A DNA stretch of 34,511 bases. Origin: Aquificaceae bacterium (GTDB lineage: Bacteria; Aquificota; Aquificia; Aquificales; Aquificaceae). How positions within the stretch are numbered: position 1 is the stretch's first letter; every line of letters starts with the position of its first letter. The position numbers and the translations under genes are program-made. The stretch spans positions 1 through 34,511 of the forward strand of contig JANWWH010000010.1 in NCBI GenBank assembly GCA_025056375.1, read 5' to 3'. Below are positions 16,122 to 25,529 of the stretch, piece by piece. The notes beneath the pieces are model-generated. The model worked only from the letters and a program-made list of their open reading frames with translations. It was not told the DNA's origin and searched no databases.

Positions 16122-16757
16122 ATGCCAACACATAAGCTTCAGCCAAAGGACCATCTGAAACCTTCTAACCTAAAGGGTATATCCAACGAGCAGATAGAGC
16201 CCCACTTTGAGGCTCACTACAAAGGCTACGTGACCAAGTACAACGAGATACAAGAAAAGCTCGCAGACCTTTGCTTTTCAGACAGGGGTAAGGCAAACCA
16301 GAACTACTCTGAGTTTAGGGAGTTAAAGGTAGAGGAGACCTTCAACTACATGGGCGTTGTCCTTCACGAGCTTTACTTCGGTCACCTGGGTGCAAAGGGA
16401 GAGCCCTCGGAAGCTTTTAGGAAAAAGGTAGAGGAGGACTTCGGCTCTTGGGATGCCTGTATTCAGGAGATAAAGGCAACGGGCATAGCCTTTAGGGGAT
16501 GGGCTCTTCTCGGTCTTGACATCTTTTCAGGAAGATTGGTCGTAAACGGTCTTGACGCCCACAATGTATACAACTACACGGGTCTCGTCCCTCTGATAAT
16601 TCTGGATACATACGAGCATGCCTACTATGTGGACCAGAAGAATAAGAGACCTCCCTACATAGATGCCTTCCTTCAGAACCTAAATTGGGAGGTGATAAAC
16701 GAAAGGTTTGAAAAGGCCATAAAAGCCTACGAAGCTCTGAAGGACTTTATCAAGTAG
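16122..16757 (+). CDS. Fe/Mn superoxide dismutase family protein
   Basis: HFEAHYKGYVTKYNE, VLHELYFGHLG, LDTYEHAYYVDQKNKRPPYIDAFLQNLNW; SD AAGGAGGT. Confidence 0.88.
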   Translation: MPTHKLQPKDHLKPSNLKGISNEQIEPHFEAHYKGYVTKYNEIQEKLADLCFSDRGKANQNYSEFRELKVEETFNYMGVVLHELYFGHLGAKGEPSEAFRKKVEEDFGSWDACIQEIKATGIAFRGWALLGLDIFSGRLVVNGLDAHNVYNYTGLVPLIILDTYEHAYYVDQKNKRPPYIDAFLQNLNWEVINERFEKAIKAYEALKDFIK

Positions 16758-17328
16758 TGCACTGGGGGCTCTGCCCCCACTTTACCCACCCCTCTTCTCT
16801 GTTTAGGCATACCTTTTTTACTCCATCGTAATTTATCTCTCTGGATATCTTGTAGTCTTGGGGGTTTTTTATAAAGGCTTCCATGTGTTCTCTCCTATCA
16901 AAGTAGAGCAGGCTTTTACTGTCCATAAGGACGCAGTAGCGGGTATTGGGGTTTATGTAGGCTCCGCAGACGGGACAGCGAGTAAAGGGTTTGGGCGGAG
17001 GTGGAAAACGCTCCCTGTATTTCTTTATCTTGTGAGCTCTTAAAAAAAGTAAGAGGCTCAAAGCTATCAGCAAGGCATCTGCCAGTATCACGCCCGGCAG
17101 AGAGAGAAAACCCGTCAAAACACCTGCAAGAACCGCAAAAAAACCCAGGAGGTTTACCGCAAAAACGGCAAAGGTGTAGGAAAGGGGGAACTCTTTTACC
17201 AGCATGAGAACCGCAAGGAAGAAGCCGAAGACTTGGAGGAAGCGGGCAAGTATTATGAGAAGGTTTACAAAGTCCCACTCTTCCTGCGTCATAAACTCTA
17301 CCTTAACAGAAGCCTCAGAGGGCTTCAA
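16750..17328 (-). CDS. Hypothetical membrane protein with CPVCG zinc-ribbon-like motif and YHS/TRASH-like tail
   Basis: Several TM segments, then RCPVCGAYINPNTRYCVLMDSKSLLYFDRREHMEAFIKNPQDYK. Confidence 0.6.
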   Translation of the reverse strand: MKPSEASVKVEFMTQEEWDFVNLLIILARFLQVFGFFLAVLMLVKEFPLSYTFAVFAVNLLGFFAVLAGVLTGFLSLPGVILADALLIALSLLLFLRAHKIKKYRERFPPPPKPFTRCPVCGAYINPNTRYCVLMDSKSLLYFDRREHMEAFIKNPQDYKISREINYDGVKKVCLNREEGWVKWGQSPQCTT

Positions 17329-17380
17329 TGATAAAACTCATCAAGCTCCACATGTATAGCCCTTAAAATATCTTGGGCAC

Positions 17381-17584
17381 ATGAAGGAAACGCGTATAGT
17401 AAAGTATATAAAGAGCGTCATAAGAAACCACCCATACACGACCACAGAAGACATCTTGCTCATGCTTGAGAGATACTACCAGCTACCTATCAAGGTTCCT
17501 TCCCTTTACTATAAATACCGCGCTATTATACGCCAGTGTAGGCAGGAAGTCTATAAGGAAAGGAGGAAGAAAAGGGATGTATGA
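17381..17584 (+). CDS. Hypothetical small basic protein (67 aa)
   Basis: ORF abutting and overlapping lpd start by 8 nt; TAAAAT 11 nt before ATG. Confidence 0.5.
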   Translation: MKETRIVKYIKSVIRNHPYTTTEDILLMLERYYQLPIKVPSLYYKYRAIIRQCRQEVYKERRKKRDV

Positions 17585-18968
17585 TTTGGTTATAGTTGGT
17601 GCGGGAAGCGGAGGCTACGAGGGAGCACTTTATGCCCACAGACGGGGCATGAAGGTTGCCCTTGTGGAGCTGAGCCCGGAGAGCGTAGGTGGTAACTGTC
17701 TTAATAAGGGCTGTATACCCTCCAAGTATATGAGGCAGGGTGCTTATCTGTTAGATAAGTTTCAGAATTTAGGAGAATACGGCATCCTTCTCAAGGGCTA
17801 CGAACTGAGTATGAGGAAACTAAAAGAGGGTAGAGAAAGGGTAGTAAGGACCATAAGAGAAAACTTTAAAAAATTTGCGGAGCATATCAAGGTGCCCATC
17901 TTCTATGGAAAGGGCTTTCTGAAGGGACCAAACAGCGTAGTGGTGGAGCCCTCCGGACAGGAGCTGAGGGCAAAACACATTCTGCTTGCAACCGGCTCCT
18001 CAACAGTGGCACTCGGGGACCTCCTTCCCGACGGAAGATATATCTACGACACAGACCAGATATGGAGCCTAGAGGAATTCCCCAGAAGGATAATTGTATT
18101 GGGTGGGGGTGCGGTTGGTGTGGAGTTTGCCTACATCTTCAGGATGTATGGCTCCGAGGTTGTTTTGGTAGAGTTAAAGGACAGGTTACTCCCTTCTCCA
18201 GATATCCCAGAGGAGTCCTCCAGATACTTAGCGAGGAAGCTAAAAAAGCTCGGTGTGGACATAAAGCTAAAAACAACCCTTCAAGAATGGAGCACCCAGT
18301 CTGAGGGTGTAAGGGCTATCCTTTCTGACGGTTCTGAAGTGACCGCAGACCTTATCCTCCTCGGCGTTGGAAGAAAGCCTAACACGGAGGGCATAGGTTT
18401 GGAAGAAGTGGGCGTGGAAAGGGATAGCAAGGGTTTTATAGAGGTAAACCAGTTTTGTCAGACCAGCGTTCCAAACATATACGCCTGTGGTGACATCACA
18501 TCTTCCACCATGCTCGCCCATAAGTCCATGTATGAGGCAAAGATAGCCATAAGCCACATGCTGGGCGAGAAAGACATGAAAAGAGAGGAGAGGCTCCTTC
18601 CAAAGGTCATATACTCCGCCTACGAAATTGCCAGCGTGGGGCTTACCGAGGAGCAGGCGGAGGATGAAGGTTATGAGGTAAAGGTGGGCGTGGTATCCTT
18701 CGTGTCCAACCCAAAGGCTATGGACGACGGCGAGAACGAGGGCTTTGTAAGGTTAGTGGCGGATGCAGAGGGTAACCTTCTCGGCTGTCACATACTCGGA
18801 CCCCACGCAGGCGAACTGCTACACCAGGTCATGCATCTTATGAAGGCAGGACTGGGCTTAGACTTCCTATCAAAAGCCCTCTATTCTCACCCTTCTCTCT
18901 CGGAGGCTATAGTTCAAGCGGGTATGGAGGTCCACTTTGGACCTATAACCTGGGCAAGAAGGCACTAA
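17577..18968 (+). CDS. lpdA: Dihydrolipoamide dehydrogenase family flavoprotein
   Basis: From ATG at 17577: MYDLVIVGAGSGGYEGALYAHRRG, GGNCLNKGCIPSK redox motif, GGGAVGVEFAYIF, ACGDIT, HPSLSEAI. Confidence 0.92.
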   Translation: MYDLVIVGAGSGGYEGALYAHRRGMKVALVELSPESVGGNCLNKGCIPSKYMRQGAYLLDKFQNLGEYGILLKGYELSMRKLKEGRERVVRTIRENFKKFAEHIKVPIFYGKGFLKGPNSVVVEPSGQELRAKHILLATGSSTVALGDLLPDGRYIYDTDQIWSLEEFPRRIIVLGGGAVGVEFAYIFRMYGSEVVLVELKDRLLPSPDIPEESSRYLARKLKKLGVDIKLKTTLQEWSTQSEGVRAILSDGSEVTADLILLGVGRKPNTEGIGLEEVGVERDSKGFIEVNQFCQTSVPNIYACGDITSSTMLAHKSMYEAKIAISHMLGEKDMKREERLLPKVIYSAYEIASVGLTEEQAEDEGYEVKVGVVSFVSNPKAMDDGENEGFVRLVADAEGNLLGCHILGPHAGELLHQVMHLMKAGLGLDFLSKALYSHPSLSEAIVQAGMEVHFGPITWARRH

Positions 18969-19492
18969 AGCTCGGAGAGCACCTCATCTACTATAAGTTT
19001 ACCCTCCTTTAGCCTCACCCTTTTCACCAGAGCCTTTACAAAGGGTATGTATAGCCTACCGCCGTCCACCTCCAGAAGGTCGTAGGGTTTCTGCTCCACA
19101 AGTCCCGTCACCTTGCCCACCCGCTTACCCCTCTCTGTGAAGACCACCAGACCTTCAAGCTCGTAGTAATAATACTCACCCCCTTTCTTTTTTGGGAGCT
19201 CAACCTCCGGCAGAAATATCTTTGCCCCTCTATAGCCCTCCGCCTGAGCCAGGCTTTCACAACCTTCAAAACGTAGGAGTAAAAGACCCTTGCCATGAAG
19301 CCTGAGCGTTGCGAGGTTAAAAGGCACATACTCACCGCCCCTCCGCTTCAGAAAGACCCTCTTTATTCGTTGCCAGTGCTTTGGCTGTAGATAGGGCTGA
19401 ACCTTTAGTTCTCCTTTGAGACCGTAAGTGTCCAGAACCTTCCCTATCACCACATAATGATTTTTCTCATTGACCCTTTCTCTTTCCCGCAT
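18965..19492 (-). CDS. rimM: Ribosome maturation factor RimM
   Basis: VIGKVLDTYGLKGELKV, GCESLAQAEGYRGAKIFLPE, YYYYELEGLVV, GKRVGKVTGL, YIPFVKALVKRV. Confidence 0.93.
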   Translation of the reverse strand: MRERERVNEKNHYVVIGKVLDTYGLKGELKVQPYLQPKHWQRIKRVFLKRRGGEYVPFNLATLRLHGKGLLLLRFEGCESLAQAEGYRGAKIFLPEVELPKKKGGEYYYYELEGLVVFTERGKRVGKVTGLVEQKPYDLLEVDGGRLYIPFVKALVKRVRLKEGKLIVDEVLSEL

Positions 19493-19530
19493 AGGATTTA
19501 GTTTAAATCCTTCAAAAGGAGGAAAAGCGT

Positions 19531-19794
19531 ATGACTATGCCTACATGGGAAGAAGTGGAAAAGGTGCTTGATGAAATAAGACCTGCCCTAAGGTTTGATG
19601 GTGGCGATGTGGAGCTGGTGGACATAAAGGAAGATGGCACTGTTCTGGTAAGGATGGTAGGTGCCTGTTCTGGGTGCGGTATGTCAGTGCTTACCCTTAA
19701 GGCGGGTATAGAAAGAGCTCTGAAAAACAAATTTCCAAGCATAAAAGAGGTCAAGGACGTAAACATGGACATACCCATGACCTTCGGCTTTTGA
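19531..19794 (+). CDS. NifU C-terminal-domain (Nfu-type) Fe-S scaffold
   Basis: VEKVLDEIRPALRFDGGDVELVDIKEDGTVLVRMVGACSGCGMSVLTLKAGIERALK; CSGC motif. Confidence 0.95.
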   Translation: MTMPTWEEVEKVLDEIRPALRFDGGDVELVDIKEDGTVLVRMVGACSGCGMSVLTLKAGIERALKNKFPSIKEVKDVNMDIPMTFGF

Positions 19795-19798
19795 AACC

Positions 19799-20308
19799 TT
19801 ATTGAACCTTTATGTAGGCAAACCTTTCCACCGCCTGCAGATGTCCTACGACGCCTACGCCGGATGGTATTATCTTCACAAATTCGTGGAGTTTGTTTGG
19901 GTCAAGTTTTAATCTCTGTAGTGTTATGTTGCATATGTAGTATTCCACACCGTAGGTGGATAAAGACTTCTCCTCTTCGTAAAGTTCCTGTATCTTTAGC
20001 GTCTCCTTATCCCAGGGACTTCCTGAGAGGTCTTTCATAAAGAACTTCACACCAGGTCCGTGGGCTACCACTACCACCTTTATCTTCATGGGGTTGAAGT
20101 CGTATACAGAAAGGTGGTTGTTTATGTTCCTGAGCATGGTTCTGAACCTGTCCTCTTGTGGAAAGTCGCAGTGATATAACACGCCTATGTCCGCACCCTT
20201 CTTTATCTCGGACATCTCTAATTTTTTAGGACTGGCGGAAGCTACTTTGTTGATAAGTGGAAAAGAAGCAAAAACCGAGAAAAGGCTTAGAAAACCTCTT
20301 CTATCCAT
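19799..20308 (-). CDS. Exported DsrE/DsrF-like family protein
   Basis: Tat-like N-terminus MDRRGFLSLFSVFASFPL; IGVLYHCDFPQEDRFRTMLRNINNHL, IKVVVVAHGPGVKFF, YICNITLQRLKLDPNKL. Confidence 0.75.
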   Translation of the reverse strand: MDRRGFLSLFSVFASFPLINKVASASPKKLEMSEIKKGADIGVLYHCDFPQEDRFRTMLRNINNHLSVYDFNPMKIKVVVVAHGPGVKFFMKDLSGSPWDKETLKIQELYEEEKSLSTYGVEYYICNITLQRLKLDPNKLHEFVKIIPSGVGVVGHLQAVERFAYIKVQ

Positions 20309-20421
20309 GGTTTACCTCCACTTTTTCTTCTAAAAGATAGGTAAAAACCCATCTTTCGCAATAAAGTATGTTCTGCATCATAAAACCACCTTTCTGGTCG
20401 TTGCCATTATAATCCCTAGGA

Positions 20422-21480
20422 ATGAAAGTTTTTGTCTCCGGTGGTGGCACCGGCGGTCACTTCTTTCCAGCTCTTGCTCTCATTGAGTGTCTTTTAGAAA
20501 AGAGCATACCTACCACCTTTATTGGCTCTCGGAGGGGTATAGAACAAAAGCTCAAGAGCCAGATACCTGTGGAGGCTCTTTTCCTCTCTTCACACCCCTT
20601 CATGGGGAGGGGCACAGGGGAAAAGCTCGTAGCGGTTCTTAAAAACCTCAGTAGCACCTTAGGACTCCTCCAAAAGCTCCGAGGTGAAAGTGCGGGTGTG
20701 GTCTTCGGAGGCTACGCAAGCCTCCCTCTGGGTTTAAGCTGTATACTTAGGAAAAAACCCCTTTACCTGCACGAGCAAAACTCGGTTCCTAGCGAGAGCA
20801 ACCGCCTTCTTTCAAAGTTTGCCAAGAGGGTATTTATAACCTTTGAAAGCTCACGGGTATACTTTCCAAGGGAAAAGGTGGTGAAGGTAGGACTTCCCGT
20901 GAGAAAAAGGCTACTGGAGGGTAGGTCGCTGAGTGTGAGTAGGGCAAGGGAAGAGCTGGGGCTTGAGGAGGGGTTTACGCTCTTGGTTATGGGCGGCAGT
21001 CAGGGGGCGAGCTTTCTGAACAGGCTTGCCCTCGAGGTATTCTCCCAAACGGGGTGGCAGGGTATACACCTGACCGGCGAAAGGGACTACACGAGCATAA
21101 GCTCCTACTACAAAGAAAGAGGTATAAAGGTGCTAACCCTTCCCTTCAGCCATAGCATGGAGGTCTTGTATAGGGCAAGCGACATAGCCATAAGCAGGGC
21201 GGGTGCGAGTTCAATAACGGAGCTCTCCCTTTTTGGAGTTCCTGCCCTCTTCATACCCTTTCCCCATGCAGTTTACGACCATCAGTTTTACAACGCAAAG
21301 GAGATAGAAGAGTTGGGCGGTGGGCTAATCCTTAGAGAGAGGGAGGCGGATACGGAGAAGGTTATCCTCTTCTTAGAAAAATTAGCTCGGGACAGAGAAG
21401 CCTTTTCTGAGAGGATAAAGACCTTTGCAAACCCAGTTGCCTGTGAACTCATGTTGGAATATATTTTGAAAGGGGGTTAA
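20422..21480 (+). CDS. murG: UDP-GlcNAc:undecaprenyl-PP-MurNAc-pentapeptide GlcNAc transferase
   Basis: MKVFVSGGGTGGHFFPALAL, GVVFGGYASLPLGL, HEQNSVPS, MGGSQGASFLN, SRAGASSITEL. Confidence 0.96.
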   Translation: MKVFVSGGGTGGHFFPALALIECLLEKSIPTTFIGSRRGIEQKLKSQIPVEALFLSSHPFMGRGTGEKLVAVLKNLSSTLGLLQKLRGESAGVVFGGYASLPLGLSCILRKKPLYLHEQNSVPSESNRLLSKFAKRVFITFESSRVYFPREKVVKVGLPVRKRLLEGRSLSVSRAREELGLEEGFTLLVMGGSQGASFLNRLALEVFSQTGWQGIHLTGERDYTSISSYYKERGIKVLTLPFSHSMEVLYRASDIAISRAGASSITELSLFGVPALFIPFPHAVYDHQFYNAKEIEELGGGLILREREADTEKVILFLEKLARDREAFSERIKTFANPVACELMLEYILKGG

Positions 21481-21559
21481 ATGTTAAGAAAGGGTTTTTT
21501 ATGCCTCCTCACTTAAGTAAATCTATGTAGAGGGATAACTTTACGCAGGAGGTATAGAT

Positions 21560-22438
21560 ATGGAGGTGAGAAAAGCGGTTTTGCCCGTAGCGGGCTGGGG
21601 GACCAGATTTCTTCCCGCAACTAAAGCCATGCCAAAGGAGATGTTTCCCGTAATCGACAAGCCCGTCATCCAGTTCATCGTAGAGGAGTGTCTGGAAGCG
21701 GGTATAGGCAACGTGGTCTTCGTCACAGGAAGACACAAAAGACCCATAGAACATCACTTTGACATAAACACGGACCTTGAAAAGCACCTTGAACAGTGCG
21801 GTAAGACGGAGCTTCTAAGGAACATAATGGAGATAAGCAGGCTCATAAACCCCATTTACATAAGACAGAAAGAACAGCTCGGGCTCGGTCACGCGGTTCT
21901 TGTGGCGGAGCCAACGGTGGGTTATGAACCCTTTATAGTCTGTCTTGGTGACGTGATACTAAGAGACGAGGAGAATGTGCTTAGCAAGATGATGGAGGTA
22001 TATAGAAGGTTTGGCAAAAGCGTTATAGCGGTCTTTGAAGTTGAGGAGAAGGAGGTTTCCAAATATGGCATAATAGACGGTAGACACATCGAGAGGGACA
22101 TATACATAATAGACCATCTGGTAGAAAAGCCAAAGCCCGAAGAGGCACCCTCCAGACTTGCCATAGTGGGGAGGTATCTTTTTACACCCAAGATATTCGA
22201 AAAACTCAAGATAACGCCACCCGGCAAGGGGGGTGAGATACAGCTCACTGATGCCATAAAGCTACTCCTCGAGGAAGAGGCGGTCTACGCCATAAAGATA
22301 AACTCAAAGGTCTACGATACGGGCACACCCATGGGCTACATTCAGACCATGTTAGAGTTTGCCCTTCAGAGAGAAGACCTCAGAGAGGGGCTTATAAAAT
22401 ACATAAAAGGTCTCCTTATACAGCCCACTGAGGTATAA
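21560..22438 (+). CDS. galU: UTP-glucose-1-phosphate uridylyltransferase
   Basis: KAVLPVAGWGTRFLPATKAMPKEMFPVIDKPVIQFIVEE, GLGHAVL, VEKPKPEEAPS, GGEIQLTDAI. Confidence 0.95.
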   Translation: MEVRKAVLPVAGWGTRFLPATKAMPKEMFPVIDKPVIQFIVEECLEAGIGNVVFVTGRHKRPIEHHFDINTDLEKHLEQCGKTELLRNIMEISRLINPIYIRQKEQLGLGHAVLVAEPTVGYEPFIVCLGDVILRDEENVLSKMMEVYRRFGKSVIAVFEVEEKEVSKYGIIDGRHIERDIYIIDHLVEKPKPEEAPSRLAIVGRYLFTPKIFEKLKITPPGKGGEIQLTDAIKLLLEEEAVYAIKINSKVYDTGTPMGYIQTMLEFALQREDLREGLIKYIKGLLIQPTEV

Positions 22439-22448
22439 TTTAAAGACT

Positions 22449-23315
22449 ATGTTGAGGCTCTCTCTCGGACTTGCCATACTTTTCACCTATATCGTTATGA
22501 TATGGGGGGGAGCGGTAAGGTCCACCGACTCGGGACTTGCCTGCCCAGATTGGCCACTGTGTTACGGTAACTTTCAACTGCCAAAGGACACCTCCGCAAA
22601 GCTAGAGATGGGTCATAGAACTGTGAGCGGTCTTGCGGGGCTTTTTGTGTTTGCCACCTTCTTCCTCCTCTGGTTCAAATATAAGACCTTTCCCAGGTCT
22701 GCCAAAATGGCCTCTCTTGTAGCTCTTCTATTCACCGCCTCCGCAGCCCTTACGGGTATGAAGATGATACAGTCGGAGGCGCCAAACCTTAAGTATGTCT
22801 CTCATATGCTTCTCGAATCTTTTCACATATATGAGTCCATGATAATACTGGGTGGGCTGGTGCTTACCTACCGGTTTATAGCAGGAAGAGACCGGGCAGG
22901 TGGTATCCCTTGGTGGGCTTATGCCTTTGCGGTGACCACCATGATAACCGGTGTTTTGGTTAGATACACAGGCTCAGGAGAAGCCTGCGGTCATCAGTGG
23001 CCCTTGTGCAATGGTCAGCTTATACCAGACCTAAACAACTGGCAGGTAGCCCTCCAGTTCGCCCACAGGAACATAGCCTACGTTACCTGGCTTGCTTTCT
23101 TGCTCGCCCTCCTTTCCAAATACAGTAGGACAACCCTTACCGCTTTTATCCTTATAAACCTACAGTTCCTCTTTGCGGTGTCCATGGTGGTCTCTGGCTT
23201 TTTCTTACCACTGGTCTTTCTTGATACCGCCATGGGCTTTTTTCTCTTTGCTTGGCTCACCTACAACCTTCAGCTAAAATCCACACCTGAACCAATGGTA
23301 AGACCTGCATGGTAA
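22449..23315 (+). CDS. ctaA: Heme A synthase (CtaA/Cox15)
   Basis: GGAVRSTDSGLACPDWPLCYG, EMGHRTVSGL, GVLVRYTGSGEACGHQWPLCNG, FAHRNIAYV. Confidence 0.93.
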   Translation: MLRLSLGLAILFTYIVMIWGGAVRSTDSGLACPDWPLCYGNFQLPKDTSAKLEMGHRTVSGLAGLFVFATFFLLWFKYKTFPRSAKMASLVALLFTASAALTGMKMIQSEAPNLKYVSHMLLESFHIYESMIILGGLVLTYRFIAGRDRAGGIPWWAYAFAVTTMITGVLVRYTGSGEACGHQWPLCNGQLIPDLNNWQVALQFAHRNIAYVTWLAFLLALLSKYSRTTLTAFILINLQFLFAVSMVVSGFFLPLVFLDTAMGFFLFAWLTYNLQLKSTPEPMVRPAW

Positions 23316-24187
23316 ATAAAGCCATAGTATACAGCGGCGTGCTAAAGGATTATCTCATTCTTACAAAACCTGGCATAGTCCTTCTGGTGCTTATCACAAC
23401 CCTAACGGGCATGTATTTTGCTCAGAGGGGTTTCCCAGACTCTTGGCTTATCTTTTGGACTCTTTTGGGCACTGGGCTTGCCTCCGCAGGTTCTGCAGGT
23501 CTTAACCAATTTTTTGACAGAGATCTGGATGCCCTCATGGAAAGAACAAAAGACAGACCTCTACCCAGCGGTAGCGTGAACCCAAAAAACGCCTTTCTTT
23601 TCAGCCTCCTCCTTATCCTCCTCTCCACCTTTATCATGGTCTTTAAGGTGAATCTTCTCGCAACATCTCTTGTTCTCTTTGCCTCTCTCTTTTATGTGGT
23701 GGTCTATACCCTTGCTCTTAAAAGGAAAAGTCCACTCGCTACGGAGGTAGGTGGGGTTTCCGGTGCCCTACCCCCAGTTATAGGCTATGCGGCGGTAAGG
23801 GGGGAGCTAGGGTTTGAAGCTCTCATCCTCTTCCTCATAATGTTCCTATGGCAACCACCCCACTTCTGGGTCCTTGCCATAAAGTATGCGGAGGACTACA
23901 GGCGCGCAGGTATACCCACGCTGCCAGTGGCAAAGGGTGTGGAGCACACAAAACTGAAGACCCTTATATACACCGCAGGCTTACTACCTATGAGCCTTCT
24001 CCCTTCTTTATATGGTATCGCGGGGCACCTATACTTCCTGTCCGCCCTCCTACTGAGCCTTGTTTACCTCCTCCTCACCCTCAAGTTTACGCTCTCAAAG
24101 AAGCCAAACGGTGCCTTCCTGTTTTTTTACTCGGTGCTTTACATAACTCTGCTTTTCTCGGTGATGGTCTTTGACATGAGGAGGTAG
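23309..24187 (+). CDS. ctaB: Protoheme IX farnesyltransferase (heme O synthase)
   Basis: LTKPGIVLLVLITTLTGMY, NQFFDRDLDALMERTKDRPLPSG, LWQPPHFWVLAIKYAEDYRRAGIPTLPV. Confidence 0.95.
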   Translation: MVNKAIVYSGVLKDYLILTKPGIVLLVLITTLTGMYFAQRGFPDSWLIFWTLLGTGLASAGSAGLNQFFDRDLDALMERTKDRPLPSGSVNPKNAFLFSLLLILLSTFIMVFKVNLLATSLVLFASLFYVVVYTLALKRKSPLATEVGGVSGALPPVIGYAAVRGELGFEALILFLIMFLWQPPHFWVLAIKYAEDYRRAGIPTLPVAKGVEHTKLKTLIYTAGLLPMSLLPSLYGIAGHLYFLSALLLSLVYLLLTLKFTLSKKPNGAFLFFYSVLYITLLFSVMVFDMRR

Positions 24188-24188
24188 G

Positions 24189-25529
24189 ATGTCTACAAGA
24201 TGGCTTCTGCTATCCATAGTATCTCTGGGTCTTGGTGGTTTTCTTGCCCTTTTGGCGGCTGTAGCCAGAACACCTGCGGTATATCAATTGGTGCCGCCGG
24301 GCTACTTCTACCATGCCCTAATAGGTCATGTGGACCTGGCAATAGTAGGCTTTTTCCTTACCTTTACCCTTCTCCTATGGCAGTTAACCCTTAAAAGAGA
24401 GTTGAGCTCTCCCTTCTACCTTTCTGTGGCTGGCATATTTCTTATAGCTCTGGTCACTCTGTCGGGCATGGGCAAGGGTGTTTCCAACAACTACCTTCCT
24501 ACCATAGACCACCCCCTTTTCTGGCTCGGTGCCCTGCTCTTCTTCTCCGGCTTCTGGCTCGGTGCCTTCCTTCTCCTTAAGGATGCGGAGAGGGGTCTTT
24601 TCTCCGAGGACCCAAGGGAACACCTTTCCTCCTTGGCTGTCCTTCTCTCCATCTTGATGTTCTTCGCTTTTCTGACCTCACTTCCGAGGGCGGGGAGCAG
24701 AGAGGAGCTCTACCTTTTCTACGAAAGGCTCTACTGGGCACCCGGTCATACCCATCAGTTTATAAATGGCACCATGCTACTATACGCCTGGTATTACCTG
24801 CTTGAAAGACAAGGGCTAAGACACCCAATTGGAAGGCTTAGGTATCTGAGCTTTTTCTTCCTCTCCTTTTGCTTTACCTACACGCTCCTACCCCTTATTT
24901 ACGGAAATCCAGTCTCGGAGGGTGCAAGACGGCTTACCGACCTCGGTTACGCCCTTGGTCTTGGACTTCCGATTTTTTTCCACCTTTTTCACATACTCAG
25001 AGTTTACAGGTTAAACTTCAAAGACCTTTACTCGGTAGCTCTTTTTATCTCACTAATGCTTTACCTTCTTGGTGTGTTCATAGCCTATGCAGGACTCTTA
25101 CCCTCTCTGCTTTCCTATGTGGTAAACCCAGAAGGTGGATACATAGGCATGAAGTCAAACCTGAGTATACCCGCCCATTACCACGGCGTCATAACCAGTC
25201 AGACCCTCGCCTTCATGGCAGTTGCCTACCACCTCTTTGTATCCCGAGGCTACATCAAGAAGCTCAGCGGTATGGCTTTACCACAGGTTTACCTCTACGG
25301 CTTGGGTATGCTCCTCTTCGTTCTGGGTCTTTTCTTTGCAGGGCTTAAGGGCGCGCCCCGCAAGACTTACGGGACTGCCTTTACCGATGACCCACTGGTG
25401 CTTGCCTCCCTTGGTCTTATGGGCTTGGGCACCCTTTTTGCGGTGCTGGGTGGTGTCTTATTTGTCCTTTATGCCCTGAACCTACTTCTGAGAGGGGTTC
25501 CTAAGGCTCAAGCTCATAGAAGCTCCTAA
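24189..25529 (+). CDS. Divergent heme-copper-oxidase subunit I-like polytopic membrane protein
   Basis: ~12 hydrophobic segments; FYHALIGHVDLAIVGFFLTF, YWAPGHTHQFINGTMLLYAW, SIPAHYHGVITSQTLAFMA (HxH). Confidence 0.6.
   Translation: MSTRWLLLSIVSLGLGGFLALLAAVARTPAVYQLVPPGYFYHALIGHVDLAIVGFFLTFTLLLWQLTLKRELSSPFYLSVAGIFLIALVTLSGMGKGVSNNYLPTIDHPLFWLGALLFFSGFWLGAFLLLKDAERGLFSEDPREHLSSLAVLLSILMFFAFLTSLPRAGSREELYLFYERLYWAPGHTHQFINGTMLLYAWYYLLERQGLRHPIGRLRYLSFFFLSFCFTYTLLPLIYGNPVSEGARRLTDLGYALGLGLPIFFHLFHILRVYRLNFKDLYSVALFISLMLYLLGVFIAYAGLLPSLLSYVVNPEGGYIGMKSNLSIPAHYHGVITSQTLAFMAVAYHLFVSRGYIKKLSGMALPQVYLYGLGMLLFVLGLFFAGLKGAPRKTYGTAFTDDPLVLASLGLMGLGTLFAVLGGVLFVLYALNLLLRGVPKAQAHRSS

Noticed and set aside
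16122-16757. Possible loss of function in the SOD-like protein (DTYEHAYY instead of DVWEHAYY)
   Set aside because: The expected His/Asp metal ligands appear present; substitution at the W position alone is not strong evidence of altered function.
16763-16779. TGGGGGC-TCT-GCCCCCA hairpin after SOD
   Set aside because: Strong stem but only a 3-nt loop and no good U-tract on either strand; it lies in the 3' end of the convergent ORF. May aid termination, but not called as a terminator.
21481-21516. Short ORF ATGTTAAGAAAGGGTTTTTTATGCCTCCTCACTTAA between murG and galU as a leader peptide
   Set aside because: Only 11 codons, no SD and no codon run or attenuator structure that would support a leader-peptide function.
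24869-25348. 159-aa alternate-frame ORF inside the HCO-like gene
   Set aside because: Same-strand frame shadow; composition typical of an out-of-frame read.
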